This document shows positions 43,502 to 53,077 of a stretch of DNA of 61,246 nucleotides, piece by piece. Numbering within the stretch: the first letter of the stretch is position 1; each line of letters starts with the position of its first letter. The DNA is from Bacteroidales bacterium (GTDB lineage Bacteria; Bacteroidota; Bacteroidia; Bacteroidales; UBA932): the NCBI GenBank assembly GCA_024398125.1, contig JAKSJO010000016.1:1-61246 (forward strand), written 5' to 3'. The notes below the pieces were generated by a model. The model did not search any database. It was not told the origin of the DNA and saw nothing but the letters and a program-made list of their open reading frames with translations. The position numbers and the translations under genes are program-made.

Positions 43502-46500
43502 TTATCTAACAATGGTGATACCTGAGCCTGTGTTCGCATGCACATCAGGGTGGTACATGTCCTCGCAGCTGATTGCCGGAAGGGTGAATTCTCCCTGGTA
43601 TGACGCGCGGACGCGGACCTTGAAGCTTGCGCTTGATCCGCTCGCGAGACTGAAGTAGATGTTCACGCGGTCATCCCTGTAATCGATGTAATCGGCGTCG
43701 GTCTGGGCCGCGGTACCATAGAGGCGGTCGTTGAATATCTCCCATCCCGAAGCAGCAGGAATGGTAAGCACCATGTTCCTGCCGGCATCGGCCGAGCTCA
43801 GTCCGGATACCTTGACGTTGATGCTGAAATCGGTTCCCTGCGCAATCTGACGGGTGTCGATGGACTTGCCGTCAGCACCGAGATAGCTTACGCTCATGCT
43901 GATGTCATCCTGGGCGGCTTCGACTTTCTGGCCGGCCGGTTGCCTGAACTTCGAAATGACGTTGAGATAGACTGCATTGTCCGCGGTGTTCCTTATCTCC
44001 ACGCTTTTCTCGTTGAGGTCCAGGCTTGCGCTTACGAAGCTGCGGTCCTTTCTCTCGACGGCCTTTCTGCGGCCTTCGCCGAGTTCTATGGATACAATGT
44101 TGTCGCCCATTTTCTCCGCGAGCCTTGAGATTGCCGCAGCTGCAAATGCGGTCGACTGGGTGGTGTAGTAACTGCTTCCATGGAATTCATCCGCGAGCTC
44201 GCGCGACATGTTGAGGGCCTGGGCGCTGCGCTCGGCAAGGACAAGAGCCTCGACTGCTATCGCCTTGTCGCGGGCCGGGCTGCCGTATGTCACGCCCCAT
44301 ACTCCGCTTCCGCTTTCAGGCTTGCTGCCCGCATCCATAATCTCGCCGACTATGCTCTGGGCAATCTGCTTCTTGCCCGAGAGTGCGTAGGCCGATGCCA
44401 GGAGCCATTTTGCGGTCTCGGTCAGCGAGGCTGTCTCGCGCATGCGGTTCATTGCGGCATCCTGGGCTTTGCCGTTGAGGGCGAGGGTATAGAGCCTGTA
44501 CGCCTGTGCCACGTCGTAGCCGTCGGCGTATTTCGAATCAGTCCTGCGGTAGCTGCGAGCCTCCTTGCGCTGGAAGTCCGCCCAGCTGTTGAGCACGTCC
44601 TGGTTGACGCTGTAGCCCTGGGCTGTCGCCAGCGCCATGAAATGACCTGCCATCGAGCTTACCCATGGGTCGGCGACGTTCTGGCCTTGCCACAGAACGA
44701 ATCCACCATTGCCGAGCTGGCGCGAATAGAGGTTGCCGAGCATTTCAGGGATGAGGGCATCGACCTTCGCGGCTTTCTCGTCCGAGAGCATGTCGCGGAG
44801 CGCCACAAACGCGATGCCTCGCGCGCAGATCTGCTCACCGCACAGGTGAGGGTAGTTCTCCATGAAGCTGTAGCAGCCGTCCAGGTCGATGGTCGGATAG
44901 CTTGCCGCCTCGAGGATCGCCTCCACGCCGCCTTCGGAAGCAGGTGTGTACGGCAGGGTGATGCTCTTGCCGCCCTCGATGAAGCCTGCGACGGATCTGA
45001 TGATCACCGGATTAGGATTGGTCACATCAAGATAGATTGTCTCCTTGGCGGTATAGCTTCCGCCTGTCGCGCTGACAGTCACCTTCGCCTGGCCTTCGCT
45101 GCCGGCGGCTTTCAGCTCGAACGAGGTCATGGTGTCTCCGCTGCCGCTGAACTCGATATCCTTCGCCGATTCGGAAACAAGCTTCACGGGCCCCTCTACG
45201 CTGACCTTGACATTGACCTTGCGGACATTGTCCTCCATCACGAACACGTTGACAGGGAGCTTGAAACTCTCGCCCACGGAAACCTTTCTCGGCAGCGTAG
45301 GGAGCACCATCACAGGAGTTCGTACAGGAACAGCCTTCTCGGCGCTGCCGTAGGCCCTGTCCTGACCAGCCACAACCATGACGCGCACCGATCCTACATA
45401 CATAGGCAGGGTGATCTTGTGGCTCTGTTCGCCCTTTGCGACAGTGAACGGTCCGAGGACCTTGACAACAGGATTGAAGCGGCTTTCCTTGCGGCTGCCC
45501 TTGATCACGGCCTCGTCGCCTCCGATGCTGTACATTGGCGAGAATCGGCCGCTGAATGCTCCCGCGACGTCATCGTACATATCCCAGGTCTTCACGCCGA
45601 GAGCCAGCCTTCGGTTCATCGCGCCCCAGATATCCGGAGTCTTGAAGCCCGTCAGGTCGAGCAGTCCTTCGTCCACGATCGCGAGCGTGTATGTCATTGG
45701 CTTGCCGGAGGCTTCCTTCACCTTTATCGTGAACGGCTCGAGTGGACGCACCGCGTCAGGCATGCTTATAACCGGCTTGAGGTGGGATTCCTTCGAGGTC
45801 ACTTCCACCGGCTGGACGCCGTACATGCGTACCGGCAGGTCATTGCCGGTCTGGCCATGAGGCTGGAGAAGCGTCAGGTGGATATGGAAGTTCGGAGCCA
45901 TGTCCTTTGTTATCCTGAACCTGTAAGGAGTTTCGTTGCCCTTTGCCGTCTTCACCCAGGTGCTTGAGATCACTCCTGCCGCGCCTTCGAGAGAGACGAG
46001 CGCACGGCTGCCTTCAGCGGCCGCCGGGATATATACAGTGGCTTCCTCGCCGACCTCGTAGCTCTTCTTGTCGGTCGAGAACGTGACCATAGTGAGGGCG
46101 CTAGGGTCGCTCTTGCTGCTGCGTCCGCGCCATTCCGGCCAGTCTGCGACGAAGGTCAGACCGGACATGTGACCGCTTTGGCTATCCTTGACGAGTATGA
46201 GGAAACGGCCCCATTCCGGATAGTCGATGCGGAACGGAATCTTCGCTCCAGATGTACCGCATGCAATCCTGCCGCTGCTGTGGATCTTGGCACTGCTGCC
46301 GTTGACGTATGAGTCGAGCGATGAAGCGTCGCTTTCCCACCACCAGCTCCAGTCAAGCTTGTAGATTGTATAGTCCAGGCTTCTTTTGTCGACGGCCTTT
46401 CCGTTGCAGTCCACCGTCACGACATTGAAGAAATGGTCCTTGTCGGTCTCCAGGAAGTCGCCCGCCTCAGGCTTGACGCCTACGTAGACCTTATATGGCG

Positions 46501-49069
46501 AATACAGTGTTTCAGTGAGAGAGAAGCTTTCATCTCCTCCCTGCTCGAACACGCGTGAGACCACGCTTGCGGCGAGCAGACCTGGGGCCTGTGAGATGGT
46601 CTTGCTGCGGTCGACGCGGCCGGACGCCTTTCCGGATGCGTTGAGAGTGCCTTCAGCTATGTCGATCTCGGAGGTCGAGAATGATGAGAGCGGATTCTTG
46701 AATGTGTAGCCATCCAGACTCTTCGACTTCTTCGCAAGCAGCGAGCTGCCGTCGCGGAGGGTCATCTCCATCTCGTACCTGAGGCCCGATGCGGCAGGAC
46801 CGGTAAGCCAGCTGGACTCGATGCTGTAGTTGAATGCCTCAGGACCGTCAATGACATCAGGGACGCTCAGCTTGACCTTGAGCCTGTTCGGCTTGACTGT
46901 CTCGACGAGCAGAGACTTGTGGAAGGTGGCACCTCCAACCTTGAAGTATGCGTTCCAGTTGCCTGTAGGGTCGCTTTCGGCGGTCGGAATGCTGAATGTA
47001 TAGAATCCGTTGACGTTGCTTGCCGCGACTTTGCGCGTGTGCAGCTGGCCGAGTGCCGTGTAGACCTCCATTGTGGCCGGATGTGCCTCCGGGAACAGTT
47101 TCATAGGGTCTTCGACGACCAGCGTGAGGTGCAGAGTGTCACCCGGACGCCATACTCCACGCTCGCCGTATACGAATCCTTTGAGCCCGTTCTCGATCTT
47201 GGCGCCGCCTACGTCGAAGCGGCTCAGCAGATTCTCATCGCCATCGGCCACCCTGAGGTAGGTCTTCGATCCGGAGTGCTCCGCTGTCACGATGAATGCC
47301 TTGTGGCTGGCGTCGATCCTGACGTGTCCGTCTCCGTCGGTGCTGCCGCTGCCGGCCTCCTGGAGCTGATAGTCGTATACCTTGACCTTCGCTCCGGATA
47401 CGGGTTTTGTGCTCAATATGTCGTTGACGAAAATGTCCATTTCCGAAGAGTCGGAACTCTTTGCGATGATTCCGAGCGTGCTGGTCATTATGTTCCTGGC
47501 AGGGAAGCGGTTTCCTTCCATGTAGAACGACGGCTTGGTTGGATCGTCTATGTCGTTCCATTCGTACTCATTCCAGTCATAGATGCCGCTGTCCTCCCAT
47601 ACGTATGGTTCGGTTATATCCCAGTATGCGTCTGAGGTCAGATCTTCGCCCATGCCGCCGGATGCCCAGGACGGCTGTCTCGAGCTTTCGTCGGACTTCT
47701 TTCCGTCACCCTTGAATCCAATGTAATAGTCGCGGTTGAACAGGAACCGGACGCGATAGATGGCTCCGCTTTCCTGCTTGAACAGTCCAGACAGATCGAC
47801 GGAGAAGTCCTGCCATTCGCCGAGGTCCTTCGACGGGTCGGTGTCCAGCCGGATCTGCCCCTTGTAAACCAGCCTTCCTGACCTCCGCAGGCCGATGCTG
47901 CCGTCCAGGTCGTTTTCCTGGAGGAAACTCATGATGTTGTCTGTGTAGATCTTTATCACCCGCACGTCCACGGCGCGGAGGTTCACTGCACGGAACGGCA
48001 GCACGAGTCTGGACGGGTCTGGCAGAATGTTCCCCGAGAACGGGAATTCCACGGCAGGGAAGGCCGAGGATATGCGGAAGCTTTCAGTATATTCCATGCC
48101 CAATGCCTTGCCGGTGGCGCTCCTGACGCCTTCAGCCACATGAAGGATGTGTTCATCGGTTCTCCTTGAGTTGAACCACACTGTCGCCTTGTTTCCGGAG
48201 GTGGCGACCTTCTCGTCCGTGCCGCCCTCGACCGTGACCATGCCCTTGTCCGTGCCCGAAGAGCCGGGGATGTCCGAGAAAATCACCTCTATCCTTGGGT
48301 CGCTCTCAAGGTAAAGCTGGGCGCGTACAACCTCGAAAGTACCCTTCGCGGGGATGATGATGGAAGCTTCTTCCTTTGACTCAAAGTCCTTGGAAGCCCC
48401 CTTGAAGCTTATTGTGAACAGGTTCTCCCTCTCGCTCTTGCTTATATTCTCCGTACGGAAGCTGAATGTGGAAGGTGTCTCCTCGGAGATGCTGATCGCT
48501 GCGCCTTCGGACTTTGCTGCAAGGGACCATTCCGTGTGCTTCCTTACATCTTCGATGGACATGCTGCAGTTGAACTCGATCTCGCCGGCTATGTCCACAA
48601 CGTCCGGATTGCTTTCGGTGATGATCATGTCCGTTATGCGTATCCTGGCCTGGCGCCTTGCAGCCATGATGCCGAATTCCATCCTGCGGAGAGCCTTGTC
48701 GCTGATCTGGAACAGCTTGTCAAGCGCGACGCTGACCGTGTACTCCTTGCCGCGAACCATGGAATTCTCGTCCGGAACGAACTCCAGGGCGTTTTTCGAG
48801 GTCCAGACGGCTTTGCCTGAGACTTTTGGAGAAATGCTGAGAAGGCCCTTCGGCACGTCCTTGCCCGGCTCGGCCCCTTCGATGTCCGAGACGAATTCAA
48901 TCCTTATTGCGCCGCCGTCCTGGATCAGTCCTGCGGTATATGCGCTCACATATTGGGTGAAATCAGCGCTGACCGGCTTGCCGGAATGACTTGAACAGCC
49001 GGAAATCAGAGATATCATCAGTAGGGATGCCGAAATGACGGTCATCCATTCATACAGTCTTCTTTTCAT
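43502..49069 (-). CDS. Bacterial alpha-2-macroglobulin lipoprotein
   Basis: 1,855 residues, lipobox LISGC with Cys25. It has the multi-MG-domain architecture of bacterial A2M: repeated beta-sandwich domains, an MG-type GVWRPGDTLHLTLVVEDP segment, and a thioester domain with PHLCGEQICARG in which Cys1410-Gly-Glu-Gln is the intact thioester motif. The alpha-helical complement-like toroid (SSMAGHFMALA, GVWGVTYGSPARDKAIAVEAL) and a receptor-type domain follow. It traps proteases in the periplasm by covalent capture and is thought to protect the wall while PBP1C repairs it. It is the first gene of the two-gene operon. Confidence 0.95.
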   Translation of the reverse strand: MKRRLYEWMTVISASLLMISLISGCSSHSGKPVSADFTQYVSAYTAGLIQDGGAIRIEFVSDIEGAEPGKDVPKGLLSISPKVSGKAVWTSKNALEFVPDENSMVRGKEYTVSVALDKLFQISDKALRRMEFGIMAARRQARIRITDMIITESNPDVVDIAGEIEFNCSMSIEDVRKHTEWSLAAKSEGAAISISEETPSTFSFRTENISKSERENLFTISFKGASKDFESKEEASIIIPAKGTFEVVRAQLYLESDPRIEVIFSDIPGSSGTDKGMVTVEGGTDEKVATSGNKATVWFNSRRTDEHILHVAEGVRSATGKALGMEYTESFRISSAFPAVEFPFSGNILPDPSRLVLPFRAVNLRAVDVRVIKIYTDNIMSFLQENDLDGSIGLRRSGRLVYKGQIRLDTDPSKDLGEWQDFSVDLSGLFKQESGAIYRVRFLFNRDYYIGFKGDGKKSDESSRQPSWASGGMGEDLTSDAYWDITEPYVWEDSGIYDWNEYEWNDIDDPTKPSFYMEGNRFPARNIMTSTLGIIAKSSDSSEMDIFVNDILSTKPVSGAKVKVYDYQLQEAGSGSTDGDGHVRIDASHKAFIVTAEHSGSKTYLRVADGDENLLSRFDVGGAKIENGLKGFVYGERGVWRPGDTLHLTLVVEDPMKLFPEAHPATMEVYTALGQLHTRKVAASNVNGFYTFSIPTAESDPTGNWNAYFKVGGATFHKSLLVETVKPNRLKVKLSVPDVIDGPEAFNYSIESSWLTGPAASGLRYEMEMTLRDGSSLLAKKSKSLDGYTFKNPLSSFSTSEIDIAEGTLNASGKASGRVDRSKTISQAPGLLAASVVSRVFEQGGDESFSLTETLYSPYKVYVGVKPEAGDFLETDKDHFFNVVTVDCNGKAVDKRSLDYTIYKLDWSWWWESDASSLDSYVNGSSAKIHSSGRIACGTSGAKIPFRIDYPEWGRFLILVKDSQSGHMSGLTFVADWPEWRGRSSKSDPSALTMVTFSTDKKSYEVGEEATVYIPAAAEGSRALVSLEGAAGVISSTWVKTAKGNETPYRFRITKDMAPNFHIHLTLLQPHGQTGNDLPVRMYGVQPVEVTSKESHLKPVISMPDAVRPLEPFTIKVKEASGKPMTYTLAIVDEGLLDLTGFKTPDIWGAMNRRLALGVKTWDMYDDVAGAFSGRFSPMYSIGGDEAVIKGSRKESRFNPVVKVLGPFTVAKGEQSHKITLPMYVGSVRVMVVAGQDRAYGSAEKAVPVRTPVMVLPTLPRKVSVGESFKLPVNVFVMEDNVRKVNVKVSVEGPVKLVSESAKDIEFSGSGDTMTSFELKAAGSEGQAKVTVSATGGSYTAKETIYLDVTNPNPVIIRSVAGFIEGGKSITLPYTPASEGGVEAILEAASYPTIDLDGCYSFMENYPHLCGEQICARGIAFVALRDMLSDEKAAKVDALIPEMLGNLYSRQLGNGGFVLWQGQNVADPWVSSMAGHFMALATAQGYSVNQDVLNSWADFQRKEARSYRRTDSKYADGYDVAQAYRLYTLALNGKAQDAAMNRMRETASLTETAKWLLASAYALSGKKQIAQSIVGEIMDAGSKPESGSGVWGVTYGSPARDKAIAVEALVLAERSAQALNMSRELADEFHGSSYYTTQSTAFAAAAISRLAEKMGDNIVSIELGEGRRKAVERKDRSFVSASLDLNEKSVEIRNTADNAVYLNVISKFRQPAGQKVEAAQDDISMSVSYLGADGKSIDTRQIAQGTDFSINVKVSGLSSADAGRNMVLTIPAASGWEIFNDRLYGTAAQTDADYIDYRDDRVNIYFSLASGSSASFKVRVRASYQGEFTLPAISCEDMYHPDVHANTGSGITIVR

Positions 49070-49092
49070 AGTTTATCTTTTGACACAATTCA

Positions 49093-49100
49093 CAAATATA
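49093..49100 (-). promoter_or_regulatory. A2M-pbpC promoter -7 box
   Basis: TATATTTG on the minus strand, 23 bases before the ATG at 49069. Confidence 0.5.
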
Positions 49101-49141
49101 CAAAGTCATTCTAAAAAAATAAGTTTCCAAAAATGCGACCA

Positions 49142-49170
49142 TTGAAACCGGGAATCGTTTACTATCTTTG
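49142..49170 (+). promoter_or_regulatory. Promoter of the CxxCH propeller gene
   Basis: TTG at 49142-49144, 18 bases, then TATCTTTG at 49163-49170. The ATG at 49179 is only eight bases after the -7 box, so the transcript would be nearly leaderless. Confidence 0.6.
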
Positions 49171-49178
49171 CAGTTGAT

Positions 49179-50516
49179 ATGAAAACACTTGCATTGACGA
49201 AAGGTATAGCCGCCGCAGCCTCCATGCTGGTACTGGCTTCCTGCGGGAAACCGTCGGGATTCGAGGCGGTCGACAGCTATCCTGAAATCTATCCTGACTA
49301 TGTCGGAGTGACTGTCCCGGAAGGGATTGCCGAGCTTCGTTTCGACATGGCTGATGGCCGTCGCTTCACCGAGAGCCGACGCGACATGGGCGATTCGATA
49401 ATGGTCAGTGTGAAGGCTTGGAACAAGGGCGACAGGAAAGGTGTCGAGTACAAGGCTTTCCCTATCTACAGATCCAGCCAGGCCATCGACCCTTATGTGG
49501 CATACAGACTTATCGAGCCAGGCTATGAGAGCTGGCACGACATAGGCATCTACCAGAGAGAACTCGCCAGCTTTGATGAGAGGGCGATCGTTACCAACGA
49601 GGCGACCGGAAAGGGCTGCCTGAACTGTCATTCATTCTGTAACGGAGACCCTGAGAACATCGTGTTCCATGCCCGTGGCCGCGACGGCGGTACCGTTTTC
49701 GCGTTTGGCGACGATGCAAAGATTGTAAATCTGGCCGACGTAGGTCCGAAGCGCCAGGGAACCTATTCCGCATGGCATCCTGGCGGCCGTTATCTGGTCT
49801 TCAGCTCGAATACCACACACCAGAGCTTCCAGATCGGTGGTGACCAGCCCATCGAGGTCTATGACACTGCCTCCGACATCATCATGGTGGATCTCCAGAC
49901 CGACTCTGTGACAGTTGTCTTCGACACCCCGAACACGCTTGAGACCTTTGCGTCATGGTCCGATGACGGCCGTACTCTCTATTACTGCGCCGCCCCTGCC
50001 GTCGAGAATGTCTCCCTCGGACGAGGCGGAATGCGCTACTCCCTCATGGCGATCGATTTCGAGGACGGCAGGTTCATAGGCGAGCCACGCGAGGTGTTCA
50101 GCCGCGAAGACATCTCTGTCTCGTTCCCTCGAATCAAGGGCGACTACCTGCTGTTCACAGCTTCTGCATACGGAACCTTCCCTATATGGCACAGGGAGGC
50201 CGACCTCTGGCTGCTCAACCTCCGTACAGGCGAAGCCCATTCGGCCGATGTGCTGAACAGTCCCGAGGCGGAAAGCTATCATTCATGGTCGTCCAACGGC
50301 CGCTGGGTGGTATTCGGCAGCCGCCGCGACGATGGCCGCTACACACGCCTTTATATCGCCTCCTTTGATGGAAATGGTCATTTCGGAAAGCCATTCATGC
50401 TTCCCCAGAAGACAACCGACTTCGACATGACCCGCCTCAAGTCATACAATATCCCGGAATTCCTCAGGTCGGAGTCTCCTGACCGCCAGGACCAGACCAG
50501 ACAGCTGTTCAGATGA
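49179..50516 (+). CDS. Lipoprotein with CxxCH heme-type motif and TolB/PD40-like propeller
   Basis: 445 residues, Cys22 (LASCGK). An N-terminal domain (about 25-140) is followed by KGCLNCHSF, a single CxxCH motif (Cys147, Cys150, His151) of the kind that binds c-type heme. The rest is a beta-propeller with PD40/TolB-style blades: YSAWHPGGRYLVFSSN, FASWSDDGRTLYYC, YHSWSSNGRWVVFGSRR. The same layout occurs in Bacteroidetes proteins of unknown role beside DUF6057 membrane proteins. Electron transfer or redox sensing at the envelope is inferred only from the heme motif. The stop overlaps the next start by four bases. Confidence 0.7.
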   Translation: MKTLALTKGIAAAASMLVLASCGKPSGFEAVDSYPEIYPDYVGVTVPEGIAELRFDMADGRRFTESRRDMGDSIMVSVKAWNKGDRKGVEYKAFPIYRSSQAIDPYVAYRLIEPGYESWHDIGIYQRELASFDERAIVTNEATGKGCLNCHSFCNGDPENIVFHARGRDGGTVFAFGDDAKIVNLADVGPKRQGTYSAWHPGGRYLVFSSNTTHQSFQIGGDQPIEVYDTASDIIMVDLQTDSVTVVFDTPNTLETFASWSDDGRTLYYCAAPAVENVSLGRGGMRYSLMAIDFEDGRFIGEPREVFSREDISVSFPRIKGDYLLFTASAYGTFPIWHREADLWLLNLRTGEAHSADVLNSPEAESYHSWSSNGRWVVFGSRRDDGRYTRLYIASFDGNGHFGKPFMLPQKTTDFDMTRLKSYNIPEFLRSESPDRQDQTRQLFR

Positions 50517-51694
50517 AAAAGTTCCCGATGACATACGCGCTGCTTTTCGCAGCGGTTTTCTGCGTGACTCTGGTCTTCCAGAGCCAGACAATACAGCAGC
50601 ACGAGGCGCTCAGCCTTTTCCTGCTGACTGGAGACTATTTCACCCAGACCTTCCGTGAGGCCTGGCCTTTATCCCGCATCGTGGCAAGTTTCATTTCGGG
50701 ATTCTTCAGGTTCCCGGTAGTCGGCGGCCTGCTGACTGCCCTCCTGATCACGCTGGTGTACCTTTTCGCCAATATCCTTTTCAGGTTCCTCGGCAGCCTG
50801 GCAAAGCCGTCCGCATCTGTGCTTGCCTGCGTGGCCTGGTACATGTTTGTGCATGCCGGCTGCGACCCTCTGCCTGTCGTCAAGATCCTGTTCAGATTAT
50901 GTATCCCTGTGCTTCTTGTTGCGATGTTTCTGCCGAAGGACTTCCTTCTGTTCCGGAAGGAGCTGTCCCGCGGGACCCTCCTGCTTGCCTTTATCGCGCC
51001 TGTCGCAGTCGTTTCTCTGGCAACCGCTTTAGGCCGGACACCTCGTATGAACGAGAAGTGGGCGACCATCGAGCAGGCCGCAAGAAGGCATGACTGGGAC
51101 AAGATCCTCAAGACCGCCGACGTCATGTCTGCAAGCAAGGACAGGGAGATGATTCCTTTCGCCATGCTTGCGCTGAATGCACAGGGCCGTATGGCCGAGA
51201 ACCTGAACGCCTATCCTGTAAAGGGCCCCGAGGACCTCGACATGGAGGGTGTCCGTACCCGCAGGGGATATTACTTCAGCAGCATACTCCAGGAGTGTCT
51301 GGGCTGCAATTATGAGGCCCTGCATCTTATCAGCCAGTCAGGCTGTACCCTTCCATACGGAACCAGCATGATGGTGCTCCGCCAGACCCTCAAGTACAAC
51401 ATCGCACTTGGAGACCAGAGGATGATACGCAAGTACATAGAGGTGCTGAAAAAGAGCCCTGCAAACCGTGCCATGGCCAAGGCTGCCGAGAAGGCGTACC
51501 TGAAAAAAACCGCCACCGGAACAGCTCCGGCAGCGGTTTCTGACAGTCTGGCATTCAATGGCAATGCCACTGTGCCTGTTGTTACCAATAATCCGATCTA
51601 CAATCTTATCCTTCTGGCGAGCCACGGGGCGGAATCTCCTATGCTGGTAGACCGTCTCAATGCCTACAGCGCCTTTGGCGATACTGCGAACTAG
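50513..51694 (+). CDS. DUF6057-like multi-spanning membrane protein
   Basis: 393 residues. About four or five hydrophobic segments occupy the first 175 residues (starting YALLFAAVFCVTLVF). A soluble, helix-rich, TPR-like C-terminal half follows (KWATIEQAARRHDWDKILKTADV, FAMLALNAQGRMAENL). The pattern matches Bacteroidetes DUF6057 proteins. No enzymatic motif is seen. It overlaps the CxxCH propeller gene by four bases, which implies coupled synthesis and perhaps a complex. Its TAG stop is shared with the convergent DUF4252 gene in a CTAG palindrome. Confidence 0.65.
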   Translation: MKKFPMTYALLFAAVFCVTLVFQSQTIQQHEALSLFLLTGDYFTQTFREAWPLSRIVASFISGFFRFPVVGGLLTALLITLVYLFANILFRFLGSLAKPSASVLACVAWYMFVHAGCDPLPVVKILFRLCIPVLLVAMFLPKDFLLFRKELSRGTLLLAFIAPVAVVSLATALGRTPRMNEKWATIEQAARRHDWDKILKTADVMSASKDREMIPFAMLALNAQGRMAENLNAYPVKGPEDLDMEGVRTRRGYYFSSILQECLGCNYEALHLISQSGCTLPYGTSMMVLRQTLKYNIALGDQRMIRKYIEVLKKSPANRAMAKAAEKAYLKKTATGTAPAAVSDSLAFNGNATVPVVTNNPIYNLILLASHGAESPMLVDRLNAYSAFGDTAN

Positions 51695-52176
51695 TCGCTG
51701 AGCGCCTTGCTGAGCAGCCTGTCGAGGCCTTCCTGGTAGATTGAACCGTCAAGGACAATGAATGTGCATTCGCTGATCTCTTCTGCGAGGAAGAGAAGGC
51801 TTGTTATGAGATTGCCCTTGTTGGCGGTATAGATGCTCATCTTGTCCCCGTCGTCCTTTGCCTCCATGAGAAGCTCGTACTTGTTTGATCCGCGGACCTT
51901 GCGCATCTCGGCGCGGAGGGCTTCATTGACGTCCGGGTTCTCGCTGTTGATGAGATAGAAGCCCGAGAGAGAGCGGATGATAGGGGTGATGTCCACGTCG
52001 TCATTGTTGATGTTCATGGCCGGCAGACGTCCGATCATGCGGAACATGGCAGGGGAGATATAAACTCCGCTTACGCCTGGTTCATCAGAGTACTTGCGGT
52101 ACAGCGCCTCGCCGCTCTGGGCGAATGAAGTGATGGATATGAGCAGCATTACGGCTGCGATGATGATCTTTTTCAT
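51691..52176 (-). CDS. DUF4252 domain protein (second copy in operon)
   Basis: 161 residues with a signal peptide (ITSFAQ). It follows the DUF4252 pattern: GVYISPAMFRMIGRLP near the N-terminus, KYELLMEAKDDGDKMSIYT in the centre, and ISECTFIVLDGSI near the end. The family is periplasmic or outer-membrane-associated with no known activity. It is the last gene of a four-gene unit with an ECF sigma factor and shares partial similarity with the first gene of that unit (EFKDDGEKMTIYG versus EAKDDGDKMSIYT). Confidence 0.8.
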   Translation of the reverse strand: MKKIIIAAVMLLISITSFAQSGEALYRKYSDEPGVSGVYISPAMFRMIGRLPAMNINNDDVDITPIIRSLSGFYLINSENPDVNEALRAEMRKVRGSNKYELLMEAKDDGDKMSIYTANKGNLITSLLFLAEEISECTFIVLDGSIYQEGLDRLLSKALSD

Positions 52177-52187
52177 AGGTTAGGTAT

Positions 52188-52604
52188 TTAAAAGTTAAGC
52201 ATGTCGATTGTTTTTTCCATAGCCTGGTCTCCTTCGAGGCGGGCCATGTCGAGGGCCTTTCCTGTCTTGGATGACATATAGGCGAAAGTCTTTTCAAGTT
52301 CAGCGTAGGCAAGAGCGGGATCGTCGAAGGTGTCCTTCGGATGAGAAGGGTAGGCTACGAAGGCCATAACCACGACTGCGGCAGCTGCTGCGTATGGTGC
52401 GATGCGGCGGAACATCAGGGTCACAGGTCTTGACTTGAGAGCTACAGCCTCCTCGTCCTTGGCGACCTCTTCGATGAGAGCCTCGGCGTCGATGGCCTTG
52501 TCCAGGAACCCGATGAGATTCTCCGGAGCCTTGACGGACTTGTCATCCGCAATCTCCATGAGCTCTTCGAGCCCGAGTCTTTCGATATCTTTCAAATCTT
52601 TCAT
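52188..52604 (-). CDS. Probable anti-sigma factor, single membrane span
   Basis: 138 residues: an acidic helical N-terminal region (1-65), one membrane segment (about 70-85, YAAAAAVVVMAFVAY), and a helical C-terminal part outside (YAELEKTFAYMSSKTGKALDM). It overlaps the ECF sigma gene by four bases, as anti-sigma factors commonly do. It lacks a recognisable zinc anti-sigma HxxxCxxC motif, so the assignment rests on topology and position. Confidence 0.6.
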   Translation of the reverse strand: MKDLKDIERLGLEELMEIADDKSVKAPENLIGFLDKAIDAEALIEEVAKDEEAVALKSRPVTLMFRRIAPYAAAAAVVVMAFVAYPSHPKDTFDDPALAYAELEKTFAYMSSKTGKALDMARLEGDQAMEKTIDMLNF

Positions 52605-53077
52605 AAAACGGCTTTCAATGTTTTTCTGGCTTTGCTGAGAAGCACTCTCAGCGATGCATTTCCCAATCCTGTCTTTTCTTCTATCTCTTCGTACGACAGG
52701 TCTTCGAAGACTTTCATGTGAAGTATCCGGCGTTGGGTTTCCGGCAGGTCTGCCATGGCTTCCATGACTCTCCTGAGTCTTTCCTTGTCCTCAAGCCCGC
52801 TCTCAGGACTGCCTGTGGACAGCTCTATCTCCTTCCCGCTGCCCCTCCTCCTTGTCGCTGCCCTGATCCTGTCCACGCAGAGGTTGCGCATCATGGTCGA
52901 GCACCAGGCCTTGAGGTTGTCCCTTTTGTCCAGGCTGTCCCGCTCGCGCCATAGCTTCAGCATCAGGTCCTGGACCGCGTCTGAAGCGTCTGCTTCGTCT
53001 TCAAGCATGTACAGCGCTATGCGGTACAGAGGTTCGGAAAGCGGAAGGACCTTGGCCTTGAATTCCGCGTGTGTCAT
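52601..53077 (-). CDS. ECF-type RNA polymerase sigma factor
   Basis: 158 residues. Region 2 is seen in LYRIALYMLEDEADASDAVQDLMLKLW and in AWCSTMMRNLCVDRIRA. Region 4 is LPETQRRILHMKVFEDLSYEEIEEKTGLGNASLRVLLSKARKTL. Length is typical of ECF factors. It overlaps both neighbours by four bases, between a DUF4252 gene and the anti-sigma-like gene. It probably controls its own operon and an envelope response. Confidence 0.93.
   Translation of the reverse strand: MTHAEFKAKVLPLSEPLYRIALYMLEDEADASDAVQDLMLKLWRERDSLDKRDNLKAWCSTMMRNLCVDRIRAATRRRGSGKEIELSTGSPESGLEDKERLRRVMEAMADLPETQRRILHMKVFEDLSYEEIEEKTGLGNASLRVLLSKARKTLKAVL

Noticed and set aside
44180-45967. A 595-codon open reading frame on the plus strand
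   Set aside because: Antisense to the alpha-2-macroglobulin gene, rich in His and Arg with no family pattern; a shadow of a GC-biased gene.
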